Shown one piece after another: positions 18,204-26,582 of a stretch of DNA of 64,000 nt (within the stretch, counting starts at the first letter, position 1; each line of letters begins with the position of its first letter). The notes beneath the pieces were generated by a model, which was not told the DNA's origin, ran no database searches, and was given only the letters and a program-made list of their open reading frames with translations. Origin of the DNA: DATNPH01 sp036703315. Lineage in GTDB: Bacteria > Cyanobacteriota > Cyanobacteriia > Cyanobacteriales > Coleofasciculaceae. The stretch is from NCBI GenBank assembly GCA_036703315.1, contig DATNPH010000152.1, forward strand, positions 1 through 64,000, written 5' to 3'. A program made the translations under genes and the position numbers.

Positions 18204-20504
18204 ATGATGATAGAAGACGAAGAACTACGCAATCTTTATAAAGTAGCCAGTGCTGACCATATCCAGAAAATTGAAACCGGATTGCTCCATCTAGAAAAAA
18301 ATCCTCTAGATCAAGCTAGCCTAGAGCAATTACTGCGAGAAATGCATTCCCTCAAGGGCGATTCCCGGATGTTGGGGGTCAAAGATGCAGAAACGCTTAC
18401 CCACCAAATAGAAGACATTCTTGGGGCAGTTAAGCGGGGTGAGCGAGTTCTAACCTCCCCAGTGTTTGAATGTCTCTATCAGGGGCTGGATGCGATTCGT
18501 AAAATTGCCCAGGAAGCTGTTACCGGGCAATCGGCAGGAATAAGTGTCTTCCATGTCTTAGCTCAACTGATGGGGGCTGACTCCAGTGATGCATTGCCGG
18601 AAGTGAAAGAAACGGCTGAGCAATCAAATGGTGCTGTATCTGCCCAGTTCATTAAGGAGCAGCCTTTAGTCGGTAAGGATGCCGTCCAAACCAGTGAACC
18701 AAACTTACCAGCCGCAGAGGTTCTTGCACAGGTCAGCGATTACCAGATTGACACCATCCGTGTTGAATCCCAAAAGCTCGATAAGTTACTGACTCAAGCC
18801 AGCGAACTGGCAGTTACCAAAGGTCAGATTGGAGACCGAGTTGCTGAAATTGAGCAAATCATAACCCTATGGGAAGAGTGGAGCCGGGAAACTTTTGTTA
18901 GCCGTCTGACCTTTGATGAGCTGGAACGACGTTGGCAAACGACCGAACTGCAACCCCTGCAAAATTTCTATAACCTGCTTGAAACTCGTTTGGAGCAGCT
19001 AGGATTTTTGCTGAATCGACTCCGAAGTACGACATTTGAAGATAATACCAAACTGGAAAGTGTAGCTAATGAACTAGAGTCGGGCATTCACTCCCTTAGG
19101 CTGCTGCCATTTTCCACAATTTTTAATCTATTTCCTCGCACCGTGCGGGATTTAGCCAAGCAGCAGGGCAAAGAAGTCAATCTCCAAATCGAAGGTGGAG
19201 ACAACAGCGTAGACAAGCGGATTCTAGAAGAAATGAAAGATCCGCTGCTGCACCTACTCCGCAATGCGATCGATCATGGCATCGAAACGCCCCAAGAGCG
19301 TCAAAATCTTGGTAAACCTCCCACAGCAACGATTCGCCTCCGGGGCTATCAAGTTGGTAGCACCGTTAGCATTGAAGTTATAGACGATGGGCGCGGCTTG
19401 GATGTCGAAGCCATTAAACGGGCGGCGATGCGTCGTGGTGTTCGCTCGGCTAAAGAACTGGAAGAAATGTCAACGGCGGAAATTCAGGCATTAATCTTTG
19501 CACCTGGATTCTCCACCCGCACGGCTGTAACGGAGATTTCCGGTAGGGGAGTCGGTTTGGATGTGGTGCGGGCAAACGTCGAACGCCTGAAAGGAAACAT
19601 CCAGGTGGAATTTACGCCCAGCAGGGGATGTTTGTTCCGCATCACGCTCAATAGCTCTCTGGCAACGACCGATGCTTTGATTGTGCAAGTCAGCCAGCAT
19701 CCCTATGCCATCCCTGTGGGATTTGTGGAATCGATGCAGCTAGTGTCTCCCCAGGAAGTTTTTGCAGCGGAAGGCACCCAGACGCTCCCGTTCCAGGGAG
19801 AGTCTATTACCGTTGCTTGGCTAGCCGATTTATTAGGCTTGCCCGTCAAAGCGCCTACCTCAACCAAAGCACTGCACGCGGCATCAAAAACCATCCCGTG
19901 CATTATTTTACGGATTGGCTCCGAACGTTTGGCAGTGCTGGTAGACACAATTCTTGAGCAACAGGACATCGTCTTGAAGCCCCAAAGTCAGTTGCTCAAA
20001 AGGGTTCGCAATATTTCCGGTGCCACCATACTCGGTACTGGAGACGTGTGCATGGTGCTCAATCCTCCAGATTTGTTCAAGTCGGCGAGGAAGGCAATTG
20101 TATCCGTCACGGTTAAGGAGTTGACGGAACAAGCACAAGTCAAACAAAAGATTCTCCTGGTTGAAGACTCAATTCCGATTCGTACCCAGATGAAGCGGAT
20201 TTTGGAAAGTGCTGGTTACGATGTCACCGCTGCTGTAGACGGTGAAGATGGCTTCAACAAACTGAGGGCGGGTACCTTTAAGGCGGTTGTCTCGGATGTG
20301 CAAATGCCCAATCTAGATGGGCTGGGACTTACCGCCAAAATTCGCCAATTCCAGGAGTACAAAGGTTTGCCTGTAATTCTAGTAACAACCCTGGCATCGG
20401 AGGAGGACAAACGCCAGGGGACCCAAGCAGGTGCAAGTGCTTATATCACCAAGGGTGATTTTGAGCAAGGTGTTTTGTTAGATACATTAAGGAGACTGAT
20501 TTAA
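18204..20504 (+). CDS. cheA: Chemotaxis histidine kinase CheA with C-terminal receiver
   Basis: 766 residues. The HPt domain (1-110) has phospho-acceptor His48 in EMHSLKGDSRML. A variable linker (125-180) is followed by a dimerisation region and the CheA-type ATPase domain (LLHLLRNAIDHGIETP, N box; DDGRGLD; GRGVGLDVV). A CheW-like regulatory domain (about 480-620) and a receiver (about 645-766, Asp in VVSDVQMPNLDG) complete it. The fused receiver is typical of cyanobacterial and Pil-type CheA. The stop TAA is directly followed by the ATG of cheB, so the two are translationally coupled. A preceding ATG codon gives the start MMIEDEE; the second Met may be used. Confidence 0.93.
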   Translation: MMIEDEELRNLYKVASADHIQKIETGLLHLEKNPLDQASLEQLLREMHSLKGDSRMLGVKDAETLTHQIEDILGAVKRGERVLTSPVFECLYQGLDAIRKIAQEAVTGQSAGISVFHVLAQLMGADSSDALPEVKETAEQSNGAVSAQFIKEQPLVGKDAVQTSEPNLPAAEVLAQVSDYQIDTIRVESQKLDKLLTQASELAVTKGQIGDRVAEIEQIITLWEEWSRETFVSRLTFDELERRWQTTELQPLQNFYNLLETRLEQLGFLLNRLRSTTFEDNTKLESVANELESGIHSLRLLPFSTIFNLFPRTVRDLAKQQGKEVNLQIEGGDNSVDKRILEEMKDPLLHLLRNAIDHGIETPQERQNLGKPPTATIRLRGYQVGSTVSIEVIDDGRGLDVEAIKRAAMRRGVRSAKELEEMSTAEIQALIFAPGFSTRTAVTEISGRGVGLDVVRANVERLKGNIQVEFTPSRGCLFRITLNSSLATTDALIVQVSQHPYAIPVGFVESMQLVSPQEVFAAEGTQTLPFQGESITVAWLADLLGLPVKAPTSTKALHAASKTIPCIILRIGSERLAVLVDTILEQQDIVLKPQSQLLKRVRNISGATILGTGDVCMVLNPPDLFKSARKAIVSVTVKELTEQAQVKQKILLVEDSIPIRTQMKRILESAGYDVTAAVDGEDGFNKLRAGTFKAVVSDVQMPNLDGLGLTAKIRQFQEYKGLPVILVTTLASEEDKRQGTQAGASAYITKGDFEQGVLLDTLRRLI

Positions 20505-21566
20505 ATGGCAACCAACAAAGTGGTTCTGGTTGAAGATTCCCCCGTAGCTTTGGAAATTCTGCAACGATTACTAAATTCTTCACCAGAAGTTGATGTGGTT
20601 GGCGTAGCACGCGATGGTGTTGAGGGTCTGGAGGTGATTAACAGGACGCGACCCGATGTCATTTGTACAGACCTGCTCATGGAAAATATGGATGGTCTGG
20701 AATTAACCAAGCGCGTTATGGCTGAAGACCCCCGACCGATTTTGGTCATCAGCAATTTTGTGCAAAAGGCAGATGTTGATAATGTCTTTCGCCTGCTGCA
20801 AGCTGGAGCCGCAGATGTTTTCCCCAAACCTTCAACCGATTCGCCCACCGATTACGAGAGACTCAAAGCAGCCCTAGTTACCAAAATCAAAGTCCTTTCC
20901 AATATGAAAGTGACTGCCAAACGGCAACAACAGCCGCTGACTGGTTCTATGAAGCCGACAACATCCGGGGCGTTCTCAGCAAATCAACCGGTGATGACGA
21001 ACGTCAGCTCTCGCGTCAAGGTGATCACAATTGGGGGTTCCACAGGTGGTCTGCAAGCCATCCAGAAGATTCTTTGCCAACTGCCAGCGAATTTTCCATT
21101 ACCGATCATTTGTACAGTGCATGTCAGTACAGGTGTTTTGGCAGGAATGGTTAAGTGGCTGTCTAGTGAATGTGGGTTGAAGGTGAAAATTGCCGAAGTC
21201 GGTGAGTCTCCCTTACCGGGAACGGTTTATTTTGCTCCAGAGAAAAACAATTTAGAAATAGACTTCAAGGGCAAGTTTATTTATTCAGCGTGCCCAGAAA
21301 CAGACAAGCATTGTCCCTGCATCAGTGTCACGTTCAAGTCGATCGCCAATTTCTATGGCAAGGCAACAGCCGGAGTGTTATTAACCGGGATTGGTCGTGA
21401 CGGTGCAGAAGGCTTGCAGGCAATTGCTCGAGCCGGAGGCATCACAGTCGGTCAAGATGAGAAAGGTACAGCATTTGGCATGGTCAAAGAGGCGATCGGT
21501 CTAAATGCTGTGCAACAGGTACTTGCAATTGAAAAAATTGCCCCGTTCTTACTGAATATCCGGTAG
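20505..21566 (+). CDS. cheB: Chemotaxis response regulator protein-glutamate methylesterase CheB
   Basis: 353 residues. The receiver domain (1-120) has acceptor Asp56 (CTDLLMENMDG). After a linker, the methylesterase domain carries the catalytic triad Ser179 (GGSTGG), His206 (CTVHVSTG) and Asp299 (TGIGRDGAEG). The enzyme demethylates or deamidates receptor glutamates to reset the array. Its start codon abuts the cheA stop. It is the last gene of the operon, with a strong hairpin 105 bp downstream. No CheR methyltransferase gene of the chemotaxis type occurs in this window, so the counterpart enzyme must be elsewhere, or CheB acts only on genetically encoded Gln residues. Confidence 0.93.
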   Translation: MATNKVVLVEDSPVALEILQRLLNSSPEVDVVGVARDGVEGLEVINRTRPDVICTDLLMENMDGLELTKRVMAEDPRPILVISNFVQKADVDNVFRLLQAGAADVFPKPSTDSPTDYERLKAALVTKIKVLSNMKVTAKRQQQPLTGSMKPTTSGAFSANQPVMTNVSSRVKVITIGGSTGGLQAIQKILCQLPANFPLPIICTVHVSTGVLAGMVKWLSSECGLKVKIAEVGESPLPGTVYFAPEKNNLEIDFKGKFIYSACPETDKHCPCISVTFKSIANFYGKATAGVLLTGIGRDGAEGLQAIARAGGITVGQDEKGTAFGMVKEAIGLNAVQQVLAIEKIAPFLLNIR

Positions 21567-21671
21567 CTAGGATATTCCGATTAGGAGTCATTCGATTTTG
21601 AATTTTGGATTGCGTTAGCGTTCTGTGCACGAGGGTACGGGTATTAGCCTAGCGGATGCAGCGACTAGTTG

Positions 21672-21705
21672 GGAGCAGCCCCAAGATTTATATTGGGGCT
21701 GCTCC
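21672..21705 (+). terminator. Strong hairpin after the chemotaxis operon
   Basis: GGAGCAGCCCCAA (21672-21684) is perfectly complementary to TTGGGGCTGCTCC (21693-21705), 13 bp with an 8-nt loop, followed by a moderately T-rich stretch. It lies between cheB and a convergent small gene and probably terminates both. Confidence 0.7.
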
Positions 21706-21763
21706 AATTAGTTCTTCCCAATCTAAAATCTCAAATCTAAAAAGGATAAAGCCACCATTGTTT

Positions 21764-22117
21764 TCAATCCTCCCAGCTAATTTCATGCTCATAAAATGCC
21801 CTAAGGTACTGAGGGAAGGAGAGCTGAAATCGGCTGTGTTTGACCTCAACAGTATCTTGAAATTTTTTATGAATTATTTCGGCTCGCTTGTGCAGCCGCT
21901 TGTAGATTATAAGGCTGGGGCAGACTACTACCAGTTCGGCTAAGCCGTTGTTGTAGTCGGTGATTCTCCATTCACAATGGCTAAAAAGTGCTTTTAGGGA
22001 GCCATCCAACTTTTCATAGAAGCCTTGTCGTTGTTCTCTGACGACTGTTAGCTCTCCCAGGAGAGCCAAGTCCTCATGGCTGAGGGGAGATGGTTGTTCG
22101 CTGCTATCTTGACTCAT
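21764..22117 (-). CDS. Conserved-looking hypothetical protein, 117 aa
   Basis: A 117-residue soluble ORF on the minus strand between cheB and the divergent crtP. It has a polar N-terminus, then alternating hydrophobic patterns (LAELVVVCPSLIIYKRL) followed by a basic helix. I do not recognise a family; the pattern slightly recalls small alpha/beta nucleic-acid-associated domains but this is not a claim. Its length, normal composition and isolated position with its own upstream region support it as real. The plus-strand ORF across the same bases is a shadow. Confidence 0.5.
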   Translation of the reverse strand: MSQDSSEQPSPLSHEDLALLGELTVVREQRQGFYEKLDGSLKALFSHCEWRITDYNNGLAELVVVCPSLIIYKRLHKRAEIIHKKFQDTVEVKHSRFQLSFPQYLRAFYEHEISWED

Positions 22118-22222
22118 AGCTTTTGTTCATCAGTTGGGTGCTGGTGACTTATATTATTTAGACTACAGACATATCAGCAGCTACTAAAAGACAGGGAAAT
22201 GAGGAGAATCATTTGATTTAGC

Positions 22223-22252
22223 TTCGAAATGTAACAGAATGCAAAGTATAAT
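22223..22252 (+). promoter_or_regulatory. Putative promoter of crtP-crtB
   Basis: A consensus -10 TATAAT lies at 22247-22252, 48 bp before the crtP ATG, with a weak -35-like TTCGAA at 22223-22228 (18-bp spacer). Consensus match only; no transcript evidence. Confidence 0.45.
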
Positions 22253-22300
22253 GAGGGCGAGAACCACCTATAAGCACTTCATCAAGAGTAGTACCATCAC

Positions 22301-23779
22301 ATGCGAGTTGCGATCGCTGGAGCGGGTCTTGCAGGTCTCTCCTGCGCCAAATACCTTACTGATGTCGGTCATACCCCGATTATCCTGGAACGCCAAAATG
22401 TCTTAGGCGGAAAAGTTGCTGCGTGGAAAGATGAAGATGGAGACTGGTACGAAACCGGTTTACATATCTTCTTTGGTGCCTATCCCAATATGCTCCAACT
22501 ATTCAAGGAGCTAGATATTGAGGATCGGTTGCAGTGGAAAGAACACACGATGATCTTCAATCAGCCCAGTACTCCTGGCACCTACTCCCGCTTTGACTTT
22601 CCAGATATTCCCGCTCCTTGGAATGGAATTGCGGCAATCTTGCGTAACAATGATATGCTCACCTGGTCGGAAAAAATTCGCTTTGGGCTAGGTCTGATCC
22701 CAGCGATTATCCACGGGCAGAAGTATGTCGAAGACATGGATAAATACTCTTGGACTGAGTGGTTGCGCAAGCAGAACATCCCAGAACGGGTCAATGAAGA
22801 AGTCTTCATTGCTATGACCAAATCACTGAACTTTATTGGACCCGATGAAATCTCTTCGACGGTGATTTTGACGGCTATGAACCGCTTCCTACACGAGAAG
22901 AACGGTTCCAAAATGGCATTTCTGGATGGATCTCCTACGGAGCGTCTTTGTCAACCCATGGTAGATTACATCACTCAGCGAGGGGGTGAAGTGCGGTTGA
23001 ATGCACCGATTAAAGAGATTTTACTCAACGAAGACAACACCGTGCGAGGGTTCCTGATTCGCGGCTTAAATGGGGCGGCGGATGAAGTCCTAACGGCAGA
23101 TATCTATGTGTCAGCAATGCCAGTTGATCCCTTGAAGGTGATGCTGCCTGAACCTTGGCGGACAATGGATTTCTTCAAGAAATTGGACGGTTTAGAAGGG
23201 GTTCCTGTAATTAACCTGCATTTGTGGTTTGATCGTAAGCTGACAGATATTGACCATCTGCTATTTTCGCGATCGCCGTTGCTTAGTGTCTACGCTGATA
23301 TGAGCAATACCTGTAAAGCTTATGCCAATCCTGACCGCTCAATGCTAGAACTCGTACTGGCACCAGCGAAGGATTGGATTGCCAAATCCGACCAGGAAAT
23401 TGTAGAGGCCACCATGGCAGAGTTGGAAAAACTCTTCCCCAACCACTTTGGGAACGATAACCCAGCCAAACTGCTGAAATATCACGTCGTGAAGACTCCG
23501 CGTTCAGTCTACAAGGCAACGCCAGGGCGTCAAGAGTACCGTCCGTCACAAGAAACGCCGATTGCCAATTTTTACTTAACTGGTGATTACACTATGCAAC
23601 GTTACTTAGCGAGTATGGAGGGTGCCGTACTTTCTGGTAAGCTGACAGCGCAGGCAATAAATCACACTCAGCGCTCAGCGCTAGGTGCTCAGTTACCGGC
23701 AACCAACGGGGAATCGGAGCTTGACAATTTGCTGCCAACTCGCGACTCCCAACAACCGATACTAAGAGCTCAAAGCTAA
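22301..23779 (+). CDS. crtP: 15-cis-phytoene desaturase (plant/cyanobacterial type)
   Basis: 492 residues. It converts phytoene to zeta-carotene via phytofluene, with FAD, at the membrane. The N-terminal dinucleotide-binding motif VAIAGAGLAGLSCAKYL is complete, followed by the characteristic GGKVAAWKDEDGDWYETGLHI (written here in part: GGKVAAWKDEDG) and HIFFGAYPNMLQLF. The C-terminal FAD segment reads FYLTGDYTMQRYLASMEGA. The last about 35 residues are a variable tail beyond the usual about 470-residue length. It is 28 bp upstream of crtB, so both steps into carotenoids form one operon. Confidence 0.96.
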   Translation: MRVAIAGAGLAGLSCAKYLTDVGHTPIILERQNVLGGKVAAWKDEDGDWYETGLHIFFGAYPNMLQLFKELDIEDRLQWKEHTMIFNQPSTPGTYSRFDFPDIPAPWNGIAAILRNNDMLTWSEKIRFGLGLIPAIIHGQKYVEDMDKYSWTEWLRKQNIPERVNEEVFIAMTKSLNFIGPDEISSTVILTAMNRFLHEKNGSKMAFLDGSPTERLCQPMVDYITQRGGEVRLNAPIKEILLNEDNTVRGFLIRGLNGAADEVLTADIYVSAMPVDPLKVMLPEPWRTMDFFKKLDGLEGVPVINLHLWFDRKLTDIDHLLFSRSPLLSVYADMSNTCKAYANPDRSMLELVLAPAKDWIAKSDQEIVEATMAELEKLFPNHFGNDNPAKLLKYHVVKTPRSVYKATPGRQEYRPSQETPIANFYLTGDYTMQRYLASMEGAVLSGKLTAQAINHTQRSALGAQLPATNGESELDNLLPTRDSQQPILRAQS

Positions 23780-23807
23780 TCGCTGCACCTCTCATAGCCT
23801 GCTACGA

Positions 23808-24737
23808 ATGCTCAAACTGCCTAACTCTCCGCGCATGAGAACGCTGGCCTCCCGGTCGGAAGCTTACGAATTCTGCCGTCAGATTACGGCGAAATACTCC
23901 AAGACGTTTTATCTGGCAACCCTGTTGATGCCAGAGGAAAAACGTCGAGCTATTTGGGCGATATACGTCTGGTGTCGTCGAACTGACGAACTGATGGATG
24001 GTCCTCAATCTCGATTAACCACGCCAGAGACACTGGATCGGTGGGAACAACAGCTGGAATCCGTCTTTGCGGGACAACCGACAGACGACCTCGATGTAGC
24101 TTTGGTCGATACGCTGGAATCCTTCCCTCTGGATATTGAGCCCTTTCGGGATATGATTGCTGGTCAACGAATGGATCTGTATCGTAGTCGCTATGAGACA
24201 TTTGAGGAGCTAAAGCTCTACTGTTATCGGGTAGCGGGTACGGTGGGTTTAATGACTAGCCCAGTTTTGGGCTTTTATGACTCTGGTTGCAAAGCACCCT
24301 GGGAGCCTCAACAAGACTCCAATAATCCGATAGAAGAAGCGATCGCTCTGGGAATCGCCAATCAGTTAGCCAATATCCTCCGAGATGTTGGGGAAGACGC
24401 CCGTCGGGGTCGGATTTACCTTCCCTTAGAAGAATTGGCACTGTTTGACTACACAGAGGAAGACTTGTTAAATGGCGTCGTTGATTACCGTTGGCGCGAA
24501 CTGATGCGCTTCCAAATTCAACGAGCACGTAAGTTCTTTGCCCAAGCCGAAAAAGGCATTCGGGGACTCAGTCCAGATGCCCGTTGGCCCGTTTGGGCAG
24601 CATTGATACTCTACCAAGGAATTTTGGATGTGATTGAACACAATCAGTACGATGTCTTTACCACAAGAGCTTACGTCCCCAAGCCTCAGAAGTTACTGGC
24701 GTTGCCAGTCGCCTGGTTGCGAGCGCAAGCACTGTGA
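23808..24737 (+). CDS. crtB: Phytoene synthase
   Basis: 309 residues. It condenses two geranylgeranyl diphosphate molecules into phytoene. Both aspartate-rich Mg2+-diphosphate motifs are present: RRTDELMDG (around residue 63) and NILRDVGEDARRGR (around residue 192), plus the YSKTFYLAT segment of squalene/phytoene synthases. Length is normal. It is the second gene of the crtP-crtB operon and ends just before a near-perfect intrinsic terminator. An in-frame Met10 is an alternative start (MRTLASRSE). Confidence 0.96.
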   Translation: MLKLPNSPRMRTLASRSEAYEFCRQITAKYSKTFYLATLLMPEEKRRAIWAIYVWCRRTDELMDGPQSRLTTPETLDRWEQQLESVFAGQPTDDLDVALVDTLESFPLDIEPFRDMIAGQRMDLYRSRYETFEELKLYCYRVAGTVGLMTSPVLGFYDSGCKAPWEPQQDSNNPIEEAIALGIANQLANILRDVGEDARRGRIYLPLEELALFDYTEEDLLNGVVDYRWRELMRFQIQRARKFFAQAEKGIRGLSPDARWPVWAALILYQGILDVIEHNQYDVFTTRAYVPKPQKLLALPVAWLRAQAL

Positions 24738-24756
24738 CATCTTGAAATAGAAATAG

Positions 24757-24795
24757 AAAGAGGGGATGTTGTTTCGACAACATCCCCTCTTTTTT
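24757..24795 (+). terminator. Intrinsic terminator of crtP-crtB
   Basis: AAAGAGGGGATGTTG (24757-24771) pairs over 15 bp with CAACATCCCCTCTTT (24778-24792) around a TTTCGA loop, followed by a T run. One of the strongest terminators in the window. The A run before the stem also makes it plausible for the convergent cyclase gene. Confidence 0.9.
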
Positions 24796-24842
24796 GAACC
24801 ACAGATAAACACAGTCCTTAACAGGGAACCACTTATTGAAAC

Positions 24843-26303
24843 CTAACCAACAATCAACTCATAAATCGCGACTGGCTCACTCTTACCCTTGACCTTAACC
24901 GAATCATCAACTAATCGCAGATTAAATGCCCTTGGATATCGTATTGCCGCAACAACTGACTCGGTGACTAAAATGGGACAGTCATATTTGCGAGTCAGAC
25001 CCTCAACCCGTGCGGCTACATTCACAGTATCTCCGATGACTGTAGACTCGATCCGTGACGTAAAGCCGATGGTACCCATTACCACCTCGCCTCGGTGAAT
25101 ACCAATGCCGATTTTGATCGTAGGTTGCTCTTTACGGAGACGTTCCTCGTTAAACGTTTTGAGCGTCTGCTGCATCGCCAGTGCGGCGTGCAGAGCACAG
25201 CCGGTAGTCTCATCCTCAAACAGTGCCATAATCGCATCGCCGATGTACTTGTCGATAAAGCCACCCGCATCGTTAATAACTTGCCCCATACAGGCAAGAT
25301 AATCATTTAACAGCGCAAAGGTTTCTAAGGGCGTTAACTGTTCTGACATTGAGGTATAGCCACGAATATCGGCAAACAGAATGGTAATCAGACGTGCTGA
25401 AGCAACACCCACCTGAATGTTCTCAATACCGTCTGAGGCGATGACAGCAAGAAATTTTCCGGGTACGAAGCGCTCAAAAGACTCAAGGGTTCTCTGAAGT
25501 CGGTTAAACGATTCCTGTAAGGCTGTTGCCATCTCATTAAAAGCTTTGGATAAGGCTCCAAGTTCGTCTACACGCTTGATGTCAGCGCGATGATCCAAAT
25601 CGCCAGCGGCAATCTTAGTGGCACTCACCTGTAGGCGTAGCACTGGATAGCTCAATTGCCATGCCAAGATGTAGGCACCGATAAGACCAAAAGTCAGTCC
25701 TATAGCCCCAACCAGTAATGCATTGTTGATGGCTTTTCTCACGGCATGCTTAACTTGTCGTAGTGACATGCCAATGCGGAGAGTCCCAATTTTTTCACCC
25801 GAGGCATTGCGCATGTCTGAGGCAACTTCAAGGATTGATTCACCCCGAAGCGCTCGCTGCTGACCCTTGGGAAACTCAACGTCTCGCAGAACAACTGTTT
25901 TTACAATTTGGGTATTTGCATAGACTTGAAGCGCTGCATCTGTAATGTTTGCTGGCACAACATCAGGAATATACTGTTCCTGAAAATCATTGGGCAAGGC
26001 AGCAACAATCTGGTTAGACAACCGGGCATCTGAAACAAAAATGTAAACAAATTCCGGATTTCGTCTCAGGAGCAAATTGATACCCAAGCGGATTTGTCCC
26101 CAATTCTGGTCTACCAGTTCATTCGTCCAAGCGTTAGATAGCGCTACAGAAAGAATCTGAGCTTCCTGCCACTTTTGCTGGTAGTAAACCTCGCTCTCGT
26201 TGTGAGCCCAACTCCACACTACGGCACCAACAATCGCCACAATCAAAACGGTAGTGGCGGTCAGAATCCGGGTGCGGATCGAGCGGAACAGTACAACCTT
26301 CAT
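24843..26303 (-). CDS. Membrane adenylate cyclase, class III, with HAMP domain
   Basis: 486 residues from the chosen ATG at 26303; an upstream in-frame ATG (26384) would add 27 residues but runs through a common AT-rich repeat, so the shorter form, starting just before TM1, is preferred. TM1 at about 11-30, an extracytoplasmic sensor of about 170 residues, TM2 at about 205-230, HAMP (PVLRLQVSATKIAAGDLDHR), then the cyclase domain. Metal-binding aspartates lie in FADIRGYTSM and YIGDAIMALF. The purine-specifying Lys (FIDKYIGD) and Asp (TVIGDTVNVAARVE) suit ATP, and the transition-state Asn/Arg are present. It probably makes cAMP in response to a periplasmic cue. The lipoprotein gene upstream on the same strand is a candidate partner. 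Confidence 0.9.
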   Translation of the reverse strand: MKVVLFRSIRTRILTATTVLIVAIVGAVVWSWAHNESEVYYQQKWQEAQILSVALSNAWTNELVDQNWGQIRLGINLLLRRNPEFVYIFVSDARLSNQIVAALPNDFQEQYIPDVVPANITDAALQVYANTQIVKTVVLRDVEFPKGQQRALRGESILEVASDMRNASGEKIGTLRIGMSLRQVKHAVRKAINNALLVGAIGLTFGLIGAYILAWQLSYPVLRLQVSATKIAAGDLDHRADIKRVDELGALSKAFNEMATALQESFNRLQRTLESFERFVPGKFLAVIASDGIENIQVGVASARLITILFADIRGYTSMSEQLTPLETFALLNDYLACMGQVINDAGGFIDKYIGDAIMALFEDETTGCALHAALAMQQTLKTFNEERLRKEQPTIKIGIGIHRGEVVMGTIGFTSRIESTVIGDTVNVAARVEGLTRKYDCPILVTESVVAAIRYPRAFNLRLVDDSVKVKGKSEPVAIYELIVG

Positions 26304-26379
26304 AAAGATTTTGAGTTTTGAATTTTGTAGGAGTGGAGCTAATACATCCCGGTTAGTAATGTTTATCTTTTGCAGCTCC

Positions 26380-26410
26380 CCCAACCCCCCTTAAAAAGGG
26401 GGGCTAGAGG
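26380..26410. repeat. Intergenic CCCCCCTTAAAAAGGGGGG hairpin element
   Basis: A perfect inverted repeat of CCCCCCTT and AAGGGGGG around a short A run, flanked by CAACCC and GCTAGAGGGGAGCAAG. Fragments of the same element type (ACCCCTTATTAAGGAGGGAGCAAG) occur at about 30596-30622, so this is a dispersed cyanobacterial repeat rather than a gene-specific site. Confidence 0.6.
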
Positions 26411-26582
26411 GGAGCAAGCCTATCCTAGAAGTATTAGGAGTCAAGTCTCCTCCTCACTAAAGCTCTAGGTGTCCGCCCTTGGGCGCGTGAGAACCGTGCT
26501 CAATTGTAAGCTTCGCACGAGAGCACTCTTTAACTCAAAGCCCAGTATAGGCAAGTAAAAAATGTACCTGTAGTACTCAAAA

